The notes under the pieces were generated by a model, which searched no databases, was not told the DNA's origin, and worked only from the letters and a program-made list of their open reading frames with translations. Positions 8,774 to 17,258 of a stretch of 64,000 bases of DNA are shown piece after piece (positions within the stretch are counted from its first letter, which is position 1; each line of letters opens with the position of its first letter). Position numbers and translations under genes: made by a program. Origin of the DNA: Streptomyces sp. NBC_00249 (GTDB lineage: Bacteria > Actinomycetota > Actinomycetes > Streptomycetales > Streptomycetaceae); NCBI RefSeq assembly GCF_026342355.1, contig NZ_JAPEMV010000001.1, positions 1,302,001 to 1,366,000 of the forward strand, given 5' to 3'.

Positions 8774-9376
8774 GTGAACGATGGCGGACCGGAGGAGTCC
8801 GGCGGGGCCGTGGGGCTGCCCAGCCGGAGGCGGCAGCCGACGCCCATGAGTCAGTGGGATCCGACCGCGCGCCTGTCGTACTGGGCGTTCCACGCCAACC
8901 GGCGCCCCGCGTACATGCGCTTCGCGTACCTTCAGCTGGGCTCCGACGCGGCCGCCGAGGACGCGGTGGACGCCACCTTCGACTCGATCATGAACGAGTG
9001 GCTCCGCATGCTGCACATGGACCGTCTCGACGCCTACGCCTGGACCGTGCTCAAGCAGCGGATCGTCGACTGGCAGCAGCGCCGCGACCCGCGCCTGCAG
9101 CAGCCCGAACCGATGGACATCAGCGCCTTCGAAGCCGCGCTGAAGGAGGCCCACGCCGACCAGTACGAGGTCCTCACCGACACGATCCGCTTCTACTCGG
9201 CCGTCTCCCGGCTCGCCGAACGCCAGCGGGACACCGTGATGCTGCGCTACGGGCTCCAGTGCACTCCCGGAGAGGCCGCCGCCGTGATGGGCGTCGACGA
9301 GGCCACCGTCCGTTCCCAGCTCGGCCAGGCCCACCGCCGCCTCGCCCGGCTGCTCGACGCGTCCGCCGAATCATGA
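8774..9376 (+). CDS. ECF-like RNA polymerase sigma factor
   Basis: 200 residues. Region 2 resembles AFHANRRPAYMRFAYLQLGSDAAAEDAV, and region 4 is RLAERQRDTVMLRYGLQ followed by PGEAAAVMGVDEATVRSQLGQAHRRL, typical of sigma-70 family ECF factors. GTG 8774 is preceded by GAGG at 8761; ATG 8846 (MSQWDPTARLS) is an alternative. The stop overlaps the start of the next gene (ATGA), so sigma factor and partner are translationally coupled. The partner is not an obvious membrane anti-sigma factor. Confidence 0.85.
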   Translation: MNDGGPEESGGAVGLPSRRRQPTPMSQWDPTARLSYWAFHANRRPAYMRFAYLQLGSDAAAEDAVDATFDSIMNEWLRMLHMDRLDAYAWTVLKQRIVDWQQRRDPRLQQPEPMDISAFEAALKEAHADQYEVLTDTIRFYSAVSRLAERQRDTVMLRYGLQCTPGEAAAVMGVDEATVRSQLGQAHRRLARLLDASAES

Positions 9377-11235
9377 GGCGCCGGGAGGACCACGACCAGG
9401 GCGGCCACGACCGGGCCGCGCGCCCGCTCGCCGAGTTCCTGGAACGGGCCGTCGTCCGCGACCGCTACCGGCACTACGACCTCGGCGCGGCCGAGGCCAG
9501 ACTGCTGCGCGTCCCCCGCGCACCGGGCCTGCCGGTGCCCGTCCCCGCCGTCACCACCACCGCCACCGCCCGCAACCGGCGCCGGCCCTTCGGCTGGAGC
9601 GACCCCGCCCGGGACTGTCCGCTCGACTCCGAACGGGCCCGGCGCGACCTGAAGGCGGCCTGCCTCGCCGTGGTCGGCGACCCGCGCGCCGAGCACGACC
9701 TCGACCGCTTCCTGCGCGGCGGACACGCCGACCCGCCCGGGGCGGTCGTCTTCGGCTGCCTCCTGCACCTGTCGGGGCTGCGCGAGGGCTCCCGCTTCTG
9801 GTGGCAGTTCGCCGCCGGCTCGGGGGTCCCGCGCACCGCACCGGCCGCGTACTGCCTCTTCCTCGACCACTCCCGGCGCGGCGAGCACCACGACGCCCGG
9901 GTGTGGGCGCGCGAGCTGGGCCGCCGCGGCTTCAGGCCGAGCGGCCGCCGCGAGCTGCGCGAGGTACGGCTGTGCGCCCAGGCGGCCGTCCTGCGGTACG
10001 TCGACCAGCTCGACGACCCCGACCTGGGCCCGGTACCGCTGCCGAAGCCGGGGCTGCCCGGGGTGCTGGCCGCGTTCCTGCCGCCGCCCCCGCTGCCCGC
10101 ACCGCGGCCCCGCCCCGGCACGGGCCCGCTGCGTCACCCCGCGCTGACGTCGGCCGCGCGGGGGACGGTCCGCCAGGCCGACACGAGCGAGGCCCTGGCG
10201 GAGGCGCGGCGCGCACTGGCCGTCGTACGGGTCCTGGAGCGGCACCCCCTCGGGGTCCGGGCCGCCCAGCTCGCGCGCCGGTCGGGCCTCACCGAGGCGG
10301 CGCTGCGCCCGCTGCTGACCATGCTGTGCGAGGAGGAGTACGCGTACCGGCCGGGCGCGGGGGTGTACGCGCGCGGCCCGGCCCTGGACCGGCTCGCGGC
10401 CCCCGGCGGAGCGGGCCTCGCGGAGCAGCTCCAGCGGACCCTGGCCCTGGCGCGCGACAGCGCGGGCGCCGCCGTGTACCTCAGCCGGTACGCGGACGGC
10501 GAGGTCCGGATCACGCAGATGGCGGACAGTCCCGGGGCTCCGCCGGTGCGGGAGTGGGTGGACTTCCGGGCGGCCGCGCACGCCAGCGCGGTCGGCAAGT
10601 GCCTGCTGACCCAGCTCGACCACGACCGCCGGGCCGACCACGTGGCCCGGCACCGCCCGGCCCGGCTCACCCCGCAGACCATCACCGACAGCCGGGTCCT
10701 GTTCAGCGCCCTGGACGCGGTGGCGCCCGGGGCCCCGGTCTTCGACCTGCGCGAGTACTCCCCCGGGGTCGTCTGCTCGGCGGTGCCCATCTCCATCGGC
10801 GGCGCCGCGGGCAGCCTCGCGCTGTCCCTGCCGGCGACCCATGCCCACCGGCTGCGCTCCGCGACGGAGGCCCTGCGCCGCAAGGCCGTACCGGTGCTGC
10901 TGGCCCTGCTCCTGTCGGGCGCGATCCCCCCGGACGCCCCCGCCACCGCCGCTCCGGCCCCGGCCGCGGCTCCCCTCCCGGAGCCCCCCACCCGCATGAC
11001 CCCGGAAACCCTCCGCCACCTGGGCCGCCTCTTCCGCACCCCCCTGACCCGCGTCACGGCGGACGCCACGGGCCCCCACCTGGTGAGCGATCCGGCGTCG
11101 GGGGCGGCGTACCTGTTCGACGCCGAAGCCCTCCAGGAGGGCGGCCAGCCCCGGCTGTCCCTCCCCCAGACCTTGTCCCCGCTGGCTCCGGGCGGTCTCC
11201 GGACGCCGGACGGCCTGGTGGTCCTGGGCACCTGA
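9373..11235 (+). CDS. Large IclR-type regulator coupled to the sigma gene
   Basis: 620 residues. About 250 N-terminal residues have no recognisable family (helical, with WWQFAAGSGVPRTAPAAYCLFL). Pro-rich linkers follow. Next is an IclR-like winged helix near 275-345 (VVRVLERHPLGVRAAQLARRSG) and an IclR ligand-binding domain near 345-520 (HASAVGKCLLTQLD, YSPGVVCSAVPI). ATG 9373 overlaps the sigma stop. The context suggests it controls the sigma factor or acts with it. IclR domains usually bind small acids and are normally ~250-residue proteins, so this size and partnership are unusual. Confidence 0.8.
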   Translation: MRRREDHDQGGHDRAARPLAEFLERAVVRDRYRHYDLGAAEARLLRVPRAPGLPVPVPAVTTTATARNRRRPFGWSDPARDCPLDSERARRDLKAACLAVVGDPRAEHDLDRFLRGGHADPPGAVVFGCLLHLSGLREGSRFWWQFAAGSGVPRTAPAAYCLFLDHSRRGEHHDARVWARELGRRGFRPSGRRELREVRLCAQAAVLRYVDQLDDPDLGPVPLPKPGLPGVLAAFLPPPPLPAPRPRPGTGPLRHPALTSAARGTVRQADTSEALAEARRALAVVRVLERHPLGVRAAQLARRSGLTEAALRPLLTMLCEEEYAYRPGAGVYARGPALDRLAAPGGAGLAEQLQRTLALARDSAGAAVYLSRYADGEVRITQMADSPGAPPVREWVDFRAAAHASAVGKCLLTQLDHDRRADHVARHRPARLTPQTITDSRVLFSALDAVAPGAPVFDLREYSPGVVCSAVPISIGGAAGSLALSLPATHAHRLRSATEALRRKAVPVLLALLLSGAIPPDAPATAAPAPAAAPLPEPPTRMTPETLRHLGRLFRTPLTRVTADATGPHLVSDPASGAAYLFDAEALQEGGQPRLSLPQTLSPLAPGGLRTPDGLVVLGT

Positions 11236-11259
11236 GGCGGCCCCGCCCGCGGCGGGGTG

Positions 11260-12927
11260 TCAGCCCGCCGGGACGAAGGAGTCCAGGGCGGCGTCGAAGT
11301 GGCTCCTGGCCTGGGCGAGGCGGCCGACGGGGGCGGACACCCAGACGTCGTACATGCGGCCGTTCTCGTCCCAGCCGAGGTCGTAGGTGTGCCGGGGTCC
11401 TTCGGCGGCGGTGAAGCCGTTCCAGGTGAACTCCCAGAGGGCGGCGGGCAGTCCGTTGTGCGTGGTCGGGACGACCGTGTTGTCGCGGTAGCCGGGGTTG
11501 TTGTCGGGGCCGTTCGTGTCGGACACGCGCATCGCGCCGAGTGCTCCGCCGGGCGTCGCCGGGGTCACCTTGATGCCGATGCGGATCGCGCCGTCCGGGG
11601 AGACGTAGAAGACGCGCTGGGCGTCGGTGCTGCGCTGGAAGCCGTTGGGCACGGCGAGGGCGAAGCCCTGCTGGTCGGTCACGACGCGGTAGCCGGCGGG
11701 CGCGGGTTTGGCCGACGCGGGCTGTACGGGAGCGGGGGCCGGGGCGGGTGCGACCGCCGTCACGGTGGCGGTCGCCGTGGCCGTCGCGGGGGCCGCCGGA
11801 GCCGAGGGCCGTGCGGCGGAGGGGTCCGCGGCCGGGGAGGGGGAGGCTGCGGGAGCGCCGGGGACCGGCCCCTGGGCCTGGCCGGTGGTGTCGTTGCCGA
11901 GCAGGGAGGTCACGGCGACGGCGCCGCTGACGGCCACCACGACGAGCGCGGCGACCAGTCCGACGCGCAGGCCCGGGCGGGGCTTCGATGCCCGGCCGGG
12001 GGCGGCGGGCTCCGTGACGCGTTCGGTCGGCGAGTACCCGGCCGGGGCGGTGGCGGCGGCGGCCGGCCGTTCCGGGCCGGGGGCCCGGCCGGGCAGGGGG
12101 AGGCTGGGGAGGCTGCCGGTGGTCACGTACGCGGACAGCGGCCGCTGGGCCTCCGCCACGGACAGGCGGCGGGCGGGGTCGCGCTCCAGCAGGCCCCGGA
12201 TCACCGGGATCAGCGGCCCGGCCTGCGCGGGCGGGCGGATCTCGTCGTAGACGACGGCGTGCAGGACCCCGCCGAGCGAATCCCGGTGGAAGGGCGATTC
12301 GCCGGTGAGCGCGGCGCACAGCAGCGCGCCGAGGGACCACAGGTCGGATTCGGGGCCGGCCGAGGCGCCCTGCATCCGCTCGGGGGAGGTGTACTCGGGT
12401 GAACCGACGAACGCGCCGGTCTCGCTGATGGTGGTGGAACCGGCGAGGCGGGCGATGCCGAAGTCGGTGAGCACGACGCGTCCGGTGCCGGCTTCCATGA
12501 GGACGTTGGCGGGTTTGACGTCCCGGTGGAGCACTCCGCGGTGGTGTGCCGCGCTCAGTGCGCCGAGCAGGGCGAGCCCGATCCGGGCGGTCTCTCCGGC
12601 GTCCAGCGGCCCGTCGGTGGTGAGGCGGTCGGCGAGCGAGCCGCCCTCGACGAGCTCCATGACGATGTAGGGGCGTTCGTCGTGCTCGACGACGTCGTGC
12701 ACGACCACGACGTGCGGATGCTTGATCTGTGCGACGGTGCGTGCCTCGCGCAGGGCGCCCGTGGCTTCCTTCCCGTCGCCGAGGTGGAGTTCCTTGACGG
12801 CGACCGCCCGGCCGAGGAGTTCGTCGTACGCCCGCCAGACGGTCCCCATGCCGCCCCGGCCCAGCTTCTCCTCCAGGCGGTAACGCCCGGCGATCACGAT
12901 GCTGTTGCGCGGTGCGTCCTGCGACAC
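11260..12927 (-). CDS. Membrane Ser/Thr protein kinase (PknB/Hanks type)
   Basis: 555 residues. The kinase domain spans about residues 14-270: glycine loop GRGGMG, catalytic Lys45, HRDVKPAN (Asp136), DFG near 155, and SPEYTSPE in the activation segment. A Pro/Ala-rich juxtamembrane part and one transmembrane helix near 321-343 follow. The outside part has a low-complexity Ala/Thr/Pro linker and a ~150-residue C-terminal domain (YRVVTDQQGFALAVPNGFQ...), not a PASTA array. GTG 12927 has GAGGGGGG upstream. The extracellular domain presumably senses a ligand; the substrates are unknown. Confidence 0.93.
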   Translation of the reverse strand: MSQDAPRNSIVIAGRYRLEEKLGRGGMGTVWRAYDELLGRAVAVKELHLGDGKEATGALREARTVAQIKHPHVVVVHDVVEHDERPYIVMELVEGGSLADRLTTDGPLDAGETARIGLALLGALSAAHHRGVLHRDVKPANVLMEAGTGRVVLTDFGIARLAGSTTISETGAFVGSPEYTSPERMQGASAGPESDLWSLGALLCAALTGESPFHRDSLGGVLHAVVYDEIRPPAQAGPLIPVIRGLLERDPARRLSVAEAQRPLSAYVTTGSLPSLPLPGRAPGPERPAAAATAPAGYSPTERVTEPAAPGRASKPRPGLRVGLVAALVVVAVSGAVAVTSLLGNDTTGQAQGPVPGAPAASPSPAADPSAARPSAPAAPATATATATVTAVAPAPAPAPVQPASAKPAPAGYRVVTDQQGFALAVPNGFQRSTDAQRVFYVSPDGAIRIGIKVTPATPGGALGAMRVSDTNGPDNNPGYRDNTVVPTTHNGLPAALWEFTWNGFTAAEGPRHTYDLGWDENGRMYDVWVSAPVGRLAQARSHFDAALDSFVPAG

Positions 12928-13023
12928 ATTGCCCCCCTCGACCCGGTCAGGCCCATGATGCCGCACCGATGGATCCGTCTTCCGCTCCTTCGGCACGGCG
13001 CACCCCTCCGCGCCCCGGAACGC

Positions 13024-13050
13024 AAAAGAACCCCACCGAAGTGGGGTTCT
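13024..13050 (-). terminator. Terminator of the tRNA-Leu gene
   Basis: A perfect 10-bp stem (AGAACCCCAC with its complement) closes on a TTCG tetraloop. On the minus strand it is followed by TTTTGCG, seven bases after the tRNA 3' end. Confidence 0.9.
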
Positions 13051-13056
13051 CTTGTG

Positions 13057-13144
13057 TGGTGTCCGAGGGGGGACTTGAACCCCCACGCCCGATAAAGGGC
13101 ACTAGCACCTCAAGCTAGCGCGTCTGCCATTCCGCCACCCGGAC
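13057..13144 (-). tRNA. tRNA-Leu(GAG)
   Basis: The minus-strand acceptor GTCCGGG pairs with CTCGGAC, followed by discriminator A and an encoded CCA. The anticodon arm CTAGC-TTGAGGT-GCTAG gives anticodon GAG, which reads CUC/CUU. The long variable arm typical of class II tRNAs is present (CCC...GGG), and the T arm contains GGTTCAAGTCC. Confidence 0.95.
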
Positions 13145-13388
13145 CAGGTGGTCGGCCCCGGTTTCCCGCGGCGACATGGACAACAATAGCAAAGGATCGG
13201 CGGGGCTCCGACCACATATCCGAGCGGCCGCCGTCCGCCACGCCGCGCTGACCTGCGGGCATGCCCGGCGCCCCCTCGCGAGACGCATTGTCTCGTGAGC
13301 CGGGCCCGCTGGTTGCGCGAACGCCCGAGGCCCACCCCGACGTCGTGTCGGGGTGGGCCTCGGGGTGCGGGCGGCGGCCGGGGGCCTC
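13145..13388. promoter_or_regulatory. Intergenic stretch upstream of tRNA-Leu with two hairpins
   Basis: No gene is visible. A 10-bp inverted repeat CTCGCGAGAC-GCATT-GTCTCGTGAG (one wobble position) lies at 13275-13299 and could be an operator or part of the tRNA promoter region. A longer perfect hairpin at 13324-13364 is listed separately. Confidence 0.5.
13324..13364 (-). terminator. Strong hairpin, likely terminator of the fabH transcript
   Basis: A perfect 18-bp stem (13324-13341 with 13347-13364) around the loop GTCGT. It lies between the palindromic element downstream of fabH and the tRNA. There is no T-tract, so it could act in either direction. Confidence 0.7.
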
Positions 13389-13561
13389 GGGCCTGTCGTC
13401 AAACTCCCGTCTGCCCCGCGACGCCTGGCACGCGCTCTCGCCGCACCGGGCGAAAGCCCGAGTACGTCCAGTACGCGGGCTTCCGCCCGGCACGCCGAGA
13501 GCACGCACCAGACGCCGCGGGGCCGCCCTCCGGGCGACGACGGGAGTTTGACGACAGGCCC
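13389..13561. repeat. 173-bp palindromic element with perfect 23-bp terminal inverted repeats
   Basis: Starts GGGCCTGTCGTCAAACTC and ends with the exact complement. The interior is also palindromic: about 50 aligned arm positions with ten differences. Eight of the ten are transitions that leave G-U pairs on the minus-strand RNA and A-C clashes on the plus strand. The right end is the TAG stop of fabH. The size and inverted ends suggest a MITE-like element or domesticated RNA hairpin. It has no coding capacity. A half copy is at 5188-5241. Confidence 0.85.
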
Positions 13562-14502
13562 TAGGGGCAGCGGATGACCTGGCCGGCGTAGGAGAGGTTG
13601 CCGCCGAAGCCGAAGAGCAGGACCGGGGCGCCGGAGGGGATCTCGCCGCGCTGGACCAGCTTCGAGAGGGCCATCGGGATGCTGGCCGCCGAAGTGTTGC
13701 CGGAGTCGACGACGTCTCGGGCGACGACGGCGTTCACCGCGCCGATCTTGGCGGCGAGCGGCTCGATGATCCGCAGGTTGGCCTGGTGCAGGACGACCCC
13801 GGCCAGGTCCTCGGGGGTGATCCCGGCCTTCTCGCAGACCTTGCGGGCGAGCGGCGGGAGCTGGCTGGTGGTCCAGCGGTAGACGGACTGGCCCTCCTGC
13901 GCGAAGACCGGGGGCGAGCCCTCGATGCGCACCGCGTGGCCCATCTCCGGCACCGAGCCCCACAGGACCGGGCCGATGCCGGGGTCCGCGCAGGCCTCGA
14001 CGACCGCCGCGCCCGCCCCGTCGCCGGTGAGGACGCAGGTGGTGCGGTCGCTCCAGTCGGTGATCTCGGTCATCTTGTCGGCGCCGATGACCAGGGCGCG
14101 GGTGGCGGCGCCGGCCCGGATCGCGTGGTCGGCGGTGGCCAGGGCGTGGGTGAAGCCCGAGCAGACGACGTTGATGTCCATCACGGCCGGGTTGCCGCCC
14201 ATGCCCAGCTTGGCGGCGACGCGCGCGGCCATGTTGGGAGAGCGGTCGATGGCGGTGGAGGTGGCCACCAGGACGAGGTCGATGTCGTCGGGGGTCAGCC
14301 CGGCGTTCGCGAGGGCCTTGCCGGCGGCCTGGTAGGCCAGCTCGTCGACCGGCTCCTCAGGGCCCGCGATGTGGCGGGTTTTGATGCCGACGCGGGAACG
14401 GATCCACTCGTCGTTGGTGTCGACCATGGCCGCGAGGTCCTCGTTGGTGAGCACTTTCGCGGGCTGGTAGTGCCCTAGCGCCACCACGCGTGAACCGGTC
14501 AT
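13561..14502 (-). CDS. fabH: Beta-ketoacyl-ACP synthase III (FabH-like)
   Basis: 313 residues, normal KASIII length. The triad is Cys114 (NVVCSGFTHA), His239 (VVLHQANLRI) and Asn269 (DSGNTSAAS), with the C-terminal glycine motif GFGGNLSYAG. It condenses an acyl-CoA starter with malonyl-ACP. ATG 14502 follows GAGGGGG. It stands alone, away from a fabD-acpP-fabF cluster, so it may be an additional KASIII rather than the main fatty-acid initiator. Divergent from fdhD across a palindrome-rich region. The stop codon is the end of the repeat element. Confidence 0.9.
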   Translation of the reverse strand: MTGSRVVALGHYQPAKVLTNEDLAAMVDTNDEWIRSRVGIKTRHIAGPEEPVDELAYQAAGKALANAGLTPDDIDLVLVATSTAIDRSPNMAARVAAKLGMGGNPAVMDINVVCSGFTHALATADHAIRAGAATRALVIGADKMTEITDWSDRTTCVLTGDGAGAAVVEACADPGIGPVLWGSVPEMGHAVRIEGSPPVFAQEGQSVYRWTTSQLPPLARKVCEKAGITPEDLAGVVLHQANLRIIEPLAAKIGAVNAVVARDVVDSGNTSAASIPMALSKLVQRGEIPSGAPVLLFGFGGNLSYAGQVIRCP

Positions 14503-14586
14503 GGGCGGGGTCCCCCTCTGTACGGCAGTCAGGATCACCCAGCTTTGCCTGCTACTGGCCGGTACGTGTGCGTGTGACCCGACAGG

Positions 14587-14614
14587 ATTCCGGCACCGGA
14601 ATTTGGAGAATTCC
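14587..14614. promoter_or_regulatory. Overlapping palindromes between fabH and fdhD
   Basis: ATTCCGG-CA-CCGGAAT at 14587-14602 overlaps GGAATT-TGGAG-AATTCC at 14598-14614. Three GGAATT-type half sites in 28 bases look like a cooperative repressor operator. It sits 85 bases from the fabH start and 107 bases from the fdhD start. Confidence 0.5.
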
Positions 14615-14720
14615 GAGCAACTTCCTGCCGGGGACGTGATCGGCCGCAGATCCGGGACAATGTCCCCGTCAGGCGCACGACGAGGTGTGCGACACAAACG
14701 GAACGGGTGGGCTGATCGCC

Positions 14721-15563
14721 ATGGGACGGGTCACCGAGCGGCGCCGCGTCGTCAGGGTCCGGGGCGGGGCGACCGGGGTGCGCCCCGACACGCTGGTCGC
14801 GGAGGAGCCGCTGGAGATCCGGCTGAACGGCAAGCCGCTGGCCATCACGATGCGCACCCCGGGTGACGATTTCGCGCTGGCGGTGGGCTTCCTCGTCAGC
14901 GAGGGCGTGATCGGGAGCGCCTCGGACGTGCAGGCCGTGACCTACTGCGAGGGCGCGACCGAGGACGGCAGCAACACGTACAACGTCGTCAACGTGCAGC
15001 TGGCCGCCGGAGTGCCGCTGCCGGACATCACGCTCGAACGCAACGTCTACACCACCTCCTCCTGCGGCCTGTGCGGCAAGGCCAGCCTGGACGCGGTCCG
15101 TACGGCGTCCCGTTTCCCGGGGCTCGCCGCCGACCCGGTACGGGTCTCCACGGAGCTCCTCGCCGCGCTGCCGGACCGGCTGCGGGCGGCGCAGAAGGTC
15201 TTCGACCGCACGGGCGGGCTGCACGCGGCCGGGCTGTTCTCGGCGGAGGGCGAGCTGCTCGACGTACGGGAGGACGTGGGGCGGCACAACGCCGTGGACA
15301 AGATCGTCGGCCGGGCCGCGCAGGCCGGGCGGCTGCCGCTGGCCGGGGCGGTGCTGCTGGTGTCGGGCCGGGCCTCCTTCGAGCTGGCGCAGAAGGCCGT
15401 CATGGCGGGCATACCCGTGCTGGCGGCGGTGTCGGCGCCGTCCTCGCTGGCGGTGGACCTGGCGCTGGAGTCGGGGCTCACGCTGGTCGGCTTCCTGCGG
15501 GGGCCGGACATGAACATCTACGCGGGCGAGGAGCGGATCGCCCTGCCCGGCGCGGCCGGATAG
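14721..15563 (+). CDS. fdhD: Formate dehydrogenase accessory sulfurtransferase FdhD
   Basis: 280 residues. FdhD passes sulfur to the molybdenum cofactor of formate dehydrogenase. The family CxxC is Cys115/Cys118 in [10 protein letters not shown]. Other conserved blocks are [34 protein letters not shown] and [15 protein letters not shown] 14721 is preferred; GTG 14685 would add 12 residues. No formate dehydrogenase structural gene is in the window, so its client is elsewhere. Confidence 0.94.
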   Translation: MGRVTERRRVVRVRGGATGVRPDTLVAEEPLEIRLNGKPLAITMRTPGDDFALAVGFLVSEGVIGSASDVQAVTYCEGATEDGSNTYNVVNVQLAAGVPLPDITLERNVYTTSSCGLCGKASLDAVRTASRFPGLAADPVRVSTELLAALPDRLRAAQKVFDRTGGLHAAGLFSAEGELLDVREDVGRHNAVDKIVGRAAQAGRLPLAGAVLLVSGRASFELAQKAVMAGIPVLAAVSAPSSLAVDLALESGLTLVGFLRGPDMNIYAGEERIALPGAAG

Positions 15564-15592
15564 ACCCTCCGGCCCTCCGGCCCTCCGGCGGC

Positions 15593-16027
15593 TCAGCGCT
15601 TCCTGCGGCGGGAGCCCGTCGTCTTCCCTGCGGCGGCCTTCGGCTCAGGGGGGTCGATGCGGTGCAGGTCGAGGGTGGCCGGGAGCGGGGTGGCGCCGGG
15701 GCCGCCGGACTCCGCCCAGGCGATGATCTCGTCGGTCGCGGTGTCGTCGAGGGCCCAGCCGAACCACACCGCGCGGGCCCCGCGCGAGCGGGCCTCGCTG
15801 GTGGGCTGCACCACGATGACGTTGGCCTGGGCGCACGGCCCGAGGCAGTCGCTCGTACGGACGGCCAGCCGGCCCCCGGAGGAGGCGGCGGCCTCGCGCA
15901 GCCGGGCCAGCTGGCCGGCGTGATCGGATCCGGGGTTCTTGCGGGGGTCGCCGCAGCAGCAGCCCCGGCAGACCACCAGGGTGCAGGGGCGCGGGGCGTG
16001 GGCGGCGAGCGGGCGTATCCAGGTCAC
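15593..16027 (-). CDS. (2Fe-2S) ferredoxin-like protein
   Basis: 144 residues. The cysteines CTLVVCRGCCCGDPRK and TSDCLGPCAQANVIVV follow the thioredoxin-like 2Fe-2S ferredoxin pattern. The C-terminus is basic (SRRRKR). It is convergent with fdhD, 30 bases away, and could be an electron carrier. It is followed on the minus strand by a short tandem of CCCTCCGG units (15565-15588). Confidence 0.8.
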   Translation of the reverse strand: MTWIRPLAAHAPRPCTLVVCRGCCCGDPRKNPGSDHAGQLARLREAAASSGGRLAVRTSDCLGPCAQANVIVVQPTSEARSRGARAVWFGWALDDTATDEIIAWAESGGPGATPLPATLDLHRIDPPEPKAAAGKTTGSRRRKR

Positions 16028-16036
16028 CGCCGCACG

Positions 16037-17140
16037 TTACCGGCCCCGCGGGGCGGGGTGTTGGACCGGCGGCGAGACGTCCGTCACGGCGGGAGCCGGG
16101 AGTTCGGCCCCGGCCGGGGTCGTGGCCCGGTGCTCCGCCCGCGCCTGCGCCACCGCCTCCGGGTCCCGGGCGCGGCGCCGGGCCAGGACCGCGCACACCA
16201 TCAGCTGCATCTGGTGGAACAGCATCAGCGGCAGGACCGCGAGCGAGGCCTGCGGTCCGAACAGCACGCTGGCCATGGGGAGTCCGGCGGCCAGGCTCTT
16301 CTTGGACCCCGCGAACTGGATGGCGATCCGGTCCGCCCGGCCGAATCCGAGGCGCTTCGCCCCGTACCAGGTGCCGAGGAGCATGACGGTGAGGAGTACG
16401 GACTCCACCAGCATCAGGGCGCCCAGGCGCGGCACGCTGACCTGGTGCCAGATGCCCGCGACCATGCCCGCGCTGAAGGCGGCGTAGACGACGAGCAGGA
16501 TCGAGCCCCGGTCGACGTAGCCGAGGACCTTCTTGCGGCGGACGAGGAAGCCGCCGACCCAGCGGCGCAGGGACTGGCCGAGGAGGAACGGCAGCAGGAG
16601 CTGGAAGCAGATCTTCAGGAGGGAGTCGGCGGAGAAGCCGCCGGCGTCGCCGCCGAGCAGGCCCGCGGCGAGCAGCGGGGTGAGGAGGATGCCGGCGAGG
16701 CTGGAGAAGGAGCCGGCGCAGATCGCGGCGGGGACGTTGCCCCGGGCGATCGAGGTGAAGGCGATGGAGGACTGGATGGTCGAGGGGACCAGGCAGAGGA
16801 AGAGCAGCCCGTCGTGGAGGGGCTGGGTGAGGAGGGCGGGGACCAGGAGGCGGGCGGCCAGGCCCAGTACCGGGAAGAGGAGGAAGGTGCAGGCCAGCAC
16901 CGTGAGGTGGAGCCGCCAGTGGCGCAGGCCGTCGAGGGCCTCGCGGGTGGAGAGCCGGGCTCCGTAGAGGAAGAAGAGCAGGGCCACGGCGGCGGTGGAG
17001 GCTCCGTCGGCGAGGGTGGAGGCCGTGCCGCGCGCGGGGAGCAGGGCGGCGAGGCCCACGGTGGCGAGCAGGGCCAGGACGTACGGGTCCAGGGGCAGCC
17101 AGGCGGGAAGGTGCGGGCGTCGCATGGGCGGGGTGCTCAC
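16037..17140 (-). CDS. Bile acid:sodium symporter family (SBF-like) transporter
   Basis: 367 residues with about ten transmembrane segments. The family signature VPSTIQSSIAFTSIARGN and FAGSKKSLAAGLPMASVLF match the PF13593 SBF-like branch (YfeH/RCH1-like). A disordered Pro/Ala C-tail is cytoplasmic. GTG 17140 is used, with ATG 17125 as an alternative; neither has a clear ribosome site. It is divergent from a LysR gene with a perfect palindrome between them, so its expression is probably under that regulator. The substrate is unknown. Confidence 0.85.
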   Translation of the reverse strand: MSTPPMRRPHLPAWLPLDPYVLALLATVGLAALLPARGTASTLADGASTAAVALLFFLYGARLSTREALDGLRHWRLHLTVLACTFLLFPVLGLAARLLVPALLTQPLHDGLLFLCLVPSTIQSSIAFTSIARGNVPAAICAGSFSSLAGILLTPLLAAGLLGGDAGGFSADSLLKICFQLLLPFLLGQSLRRWVGGFLVRRKKVLGYVDRGSILLVVYAAFSAGMVAGIWHQVSVPRLGALMLVESVLLTVMLLGTWYGAKRLGFGRADRIAIQFAGSKKSLAAGLPMASVLFGPQASLAVLPLMLFHQMQLMVCAVLARRRARDPEAVAQARAEHRATTPAGAELPAPAVTDVSPPVQHPAPRGR

Positions 17141-17218
17141 TTGCTGTCGGCGCTGGGGGGTCCACTGCCCATGGTCGCGGCCCGGCGGTCATCGGGAAAC
17201 CCGCACACCGCTCTGACT

Positions 17219-17239
17219 GTCATCGCGCACCGCGATGAC
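17219..17239. promoter_or_regulatory. LysR-type operator
   Basis: A perfect inverted repeat GTCATCGCG-CAC-CGCGATGAC, containing the T-N11-A pattern of LysR boxes. It ends 20 bases before the LysR ATG and lies 79 bases from the symporter start. This suits autorepression and control of the divergent gene. Confidence 0.75.
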
Positions 17240-17258
17240 CGCGTCCTACGATGGCCGC

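Noticed and set aside
8764..9372. Upstream extension of the IclR-type gene in the same frame
   Set aside because: That stretch is the out-of-frame shadow of the sigma factor gene; the ATGA overlap at 9373 is the natural start.
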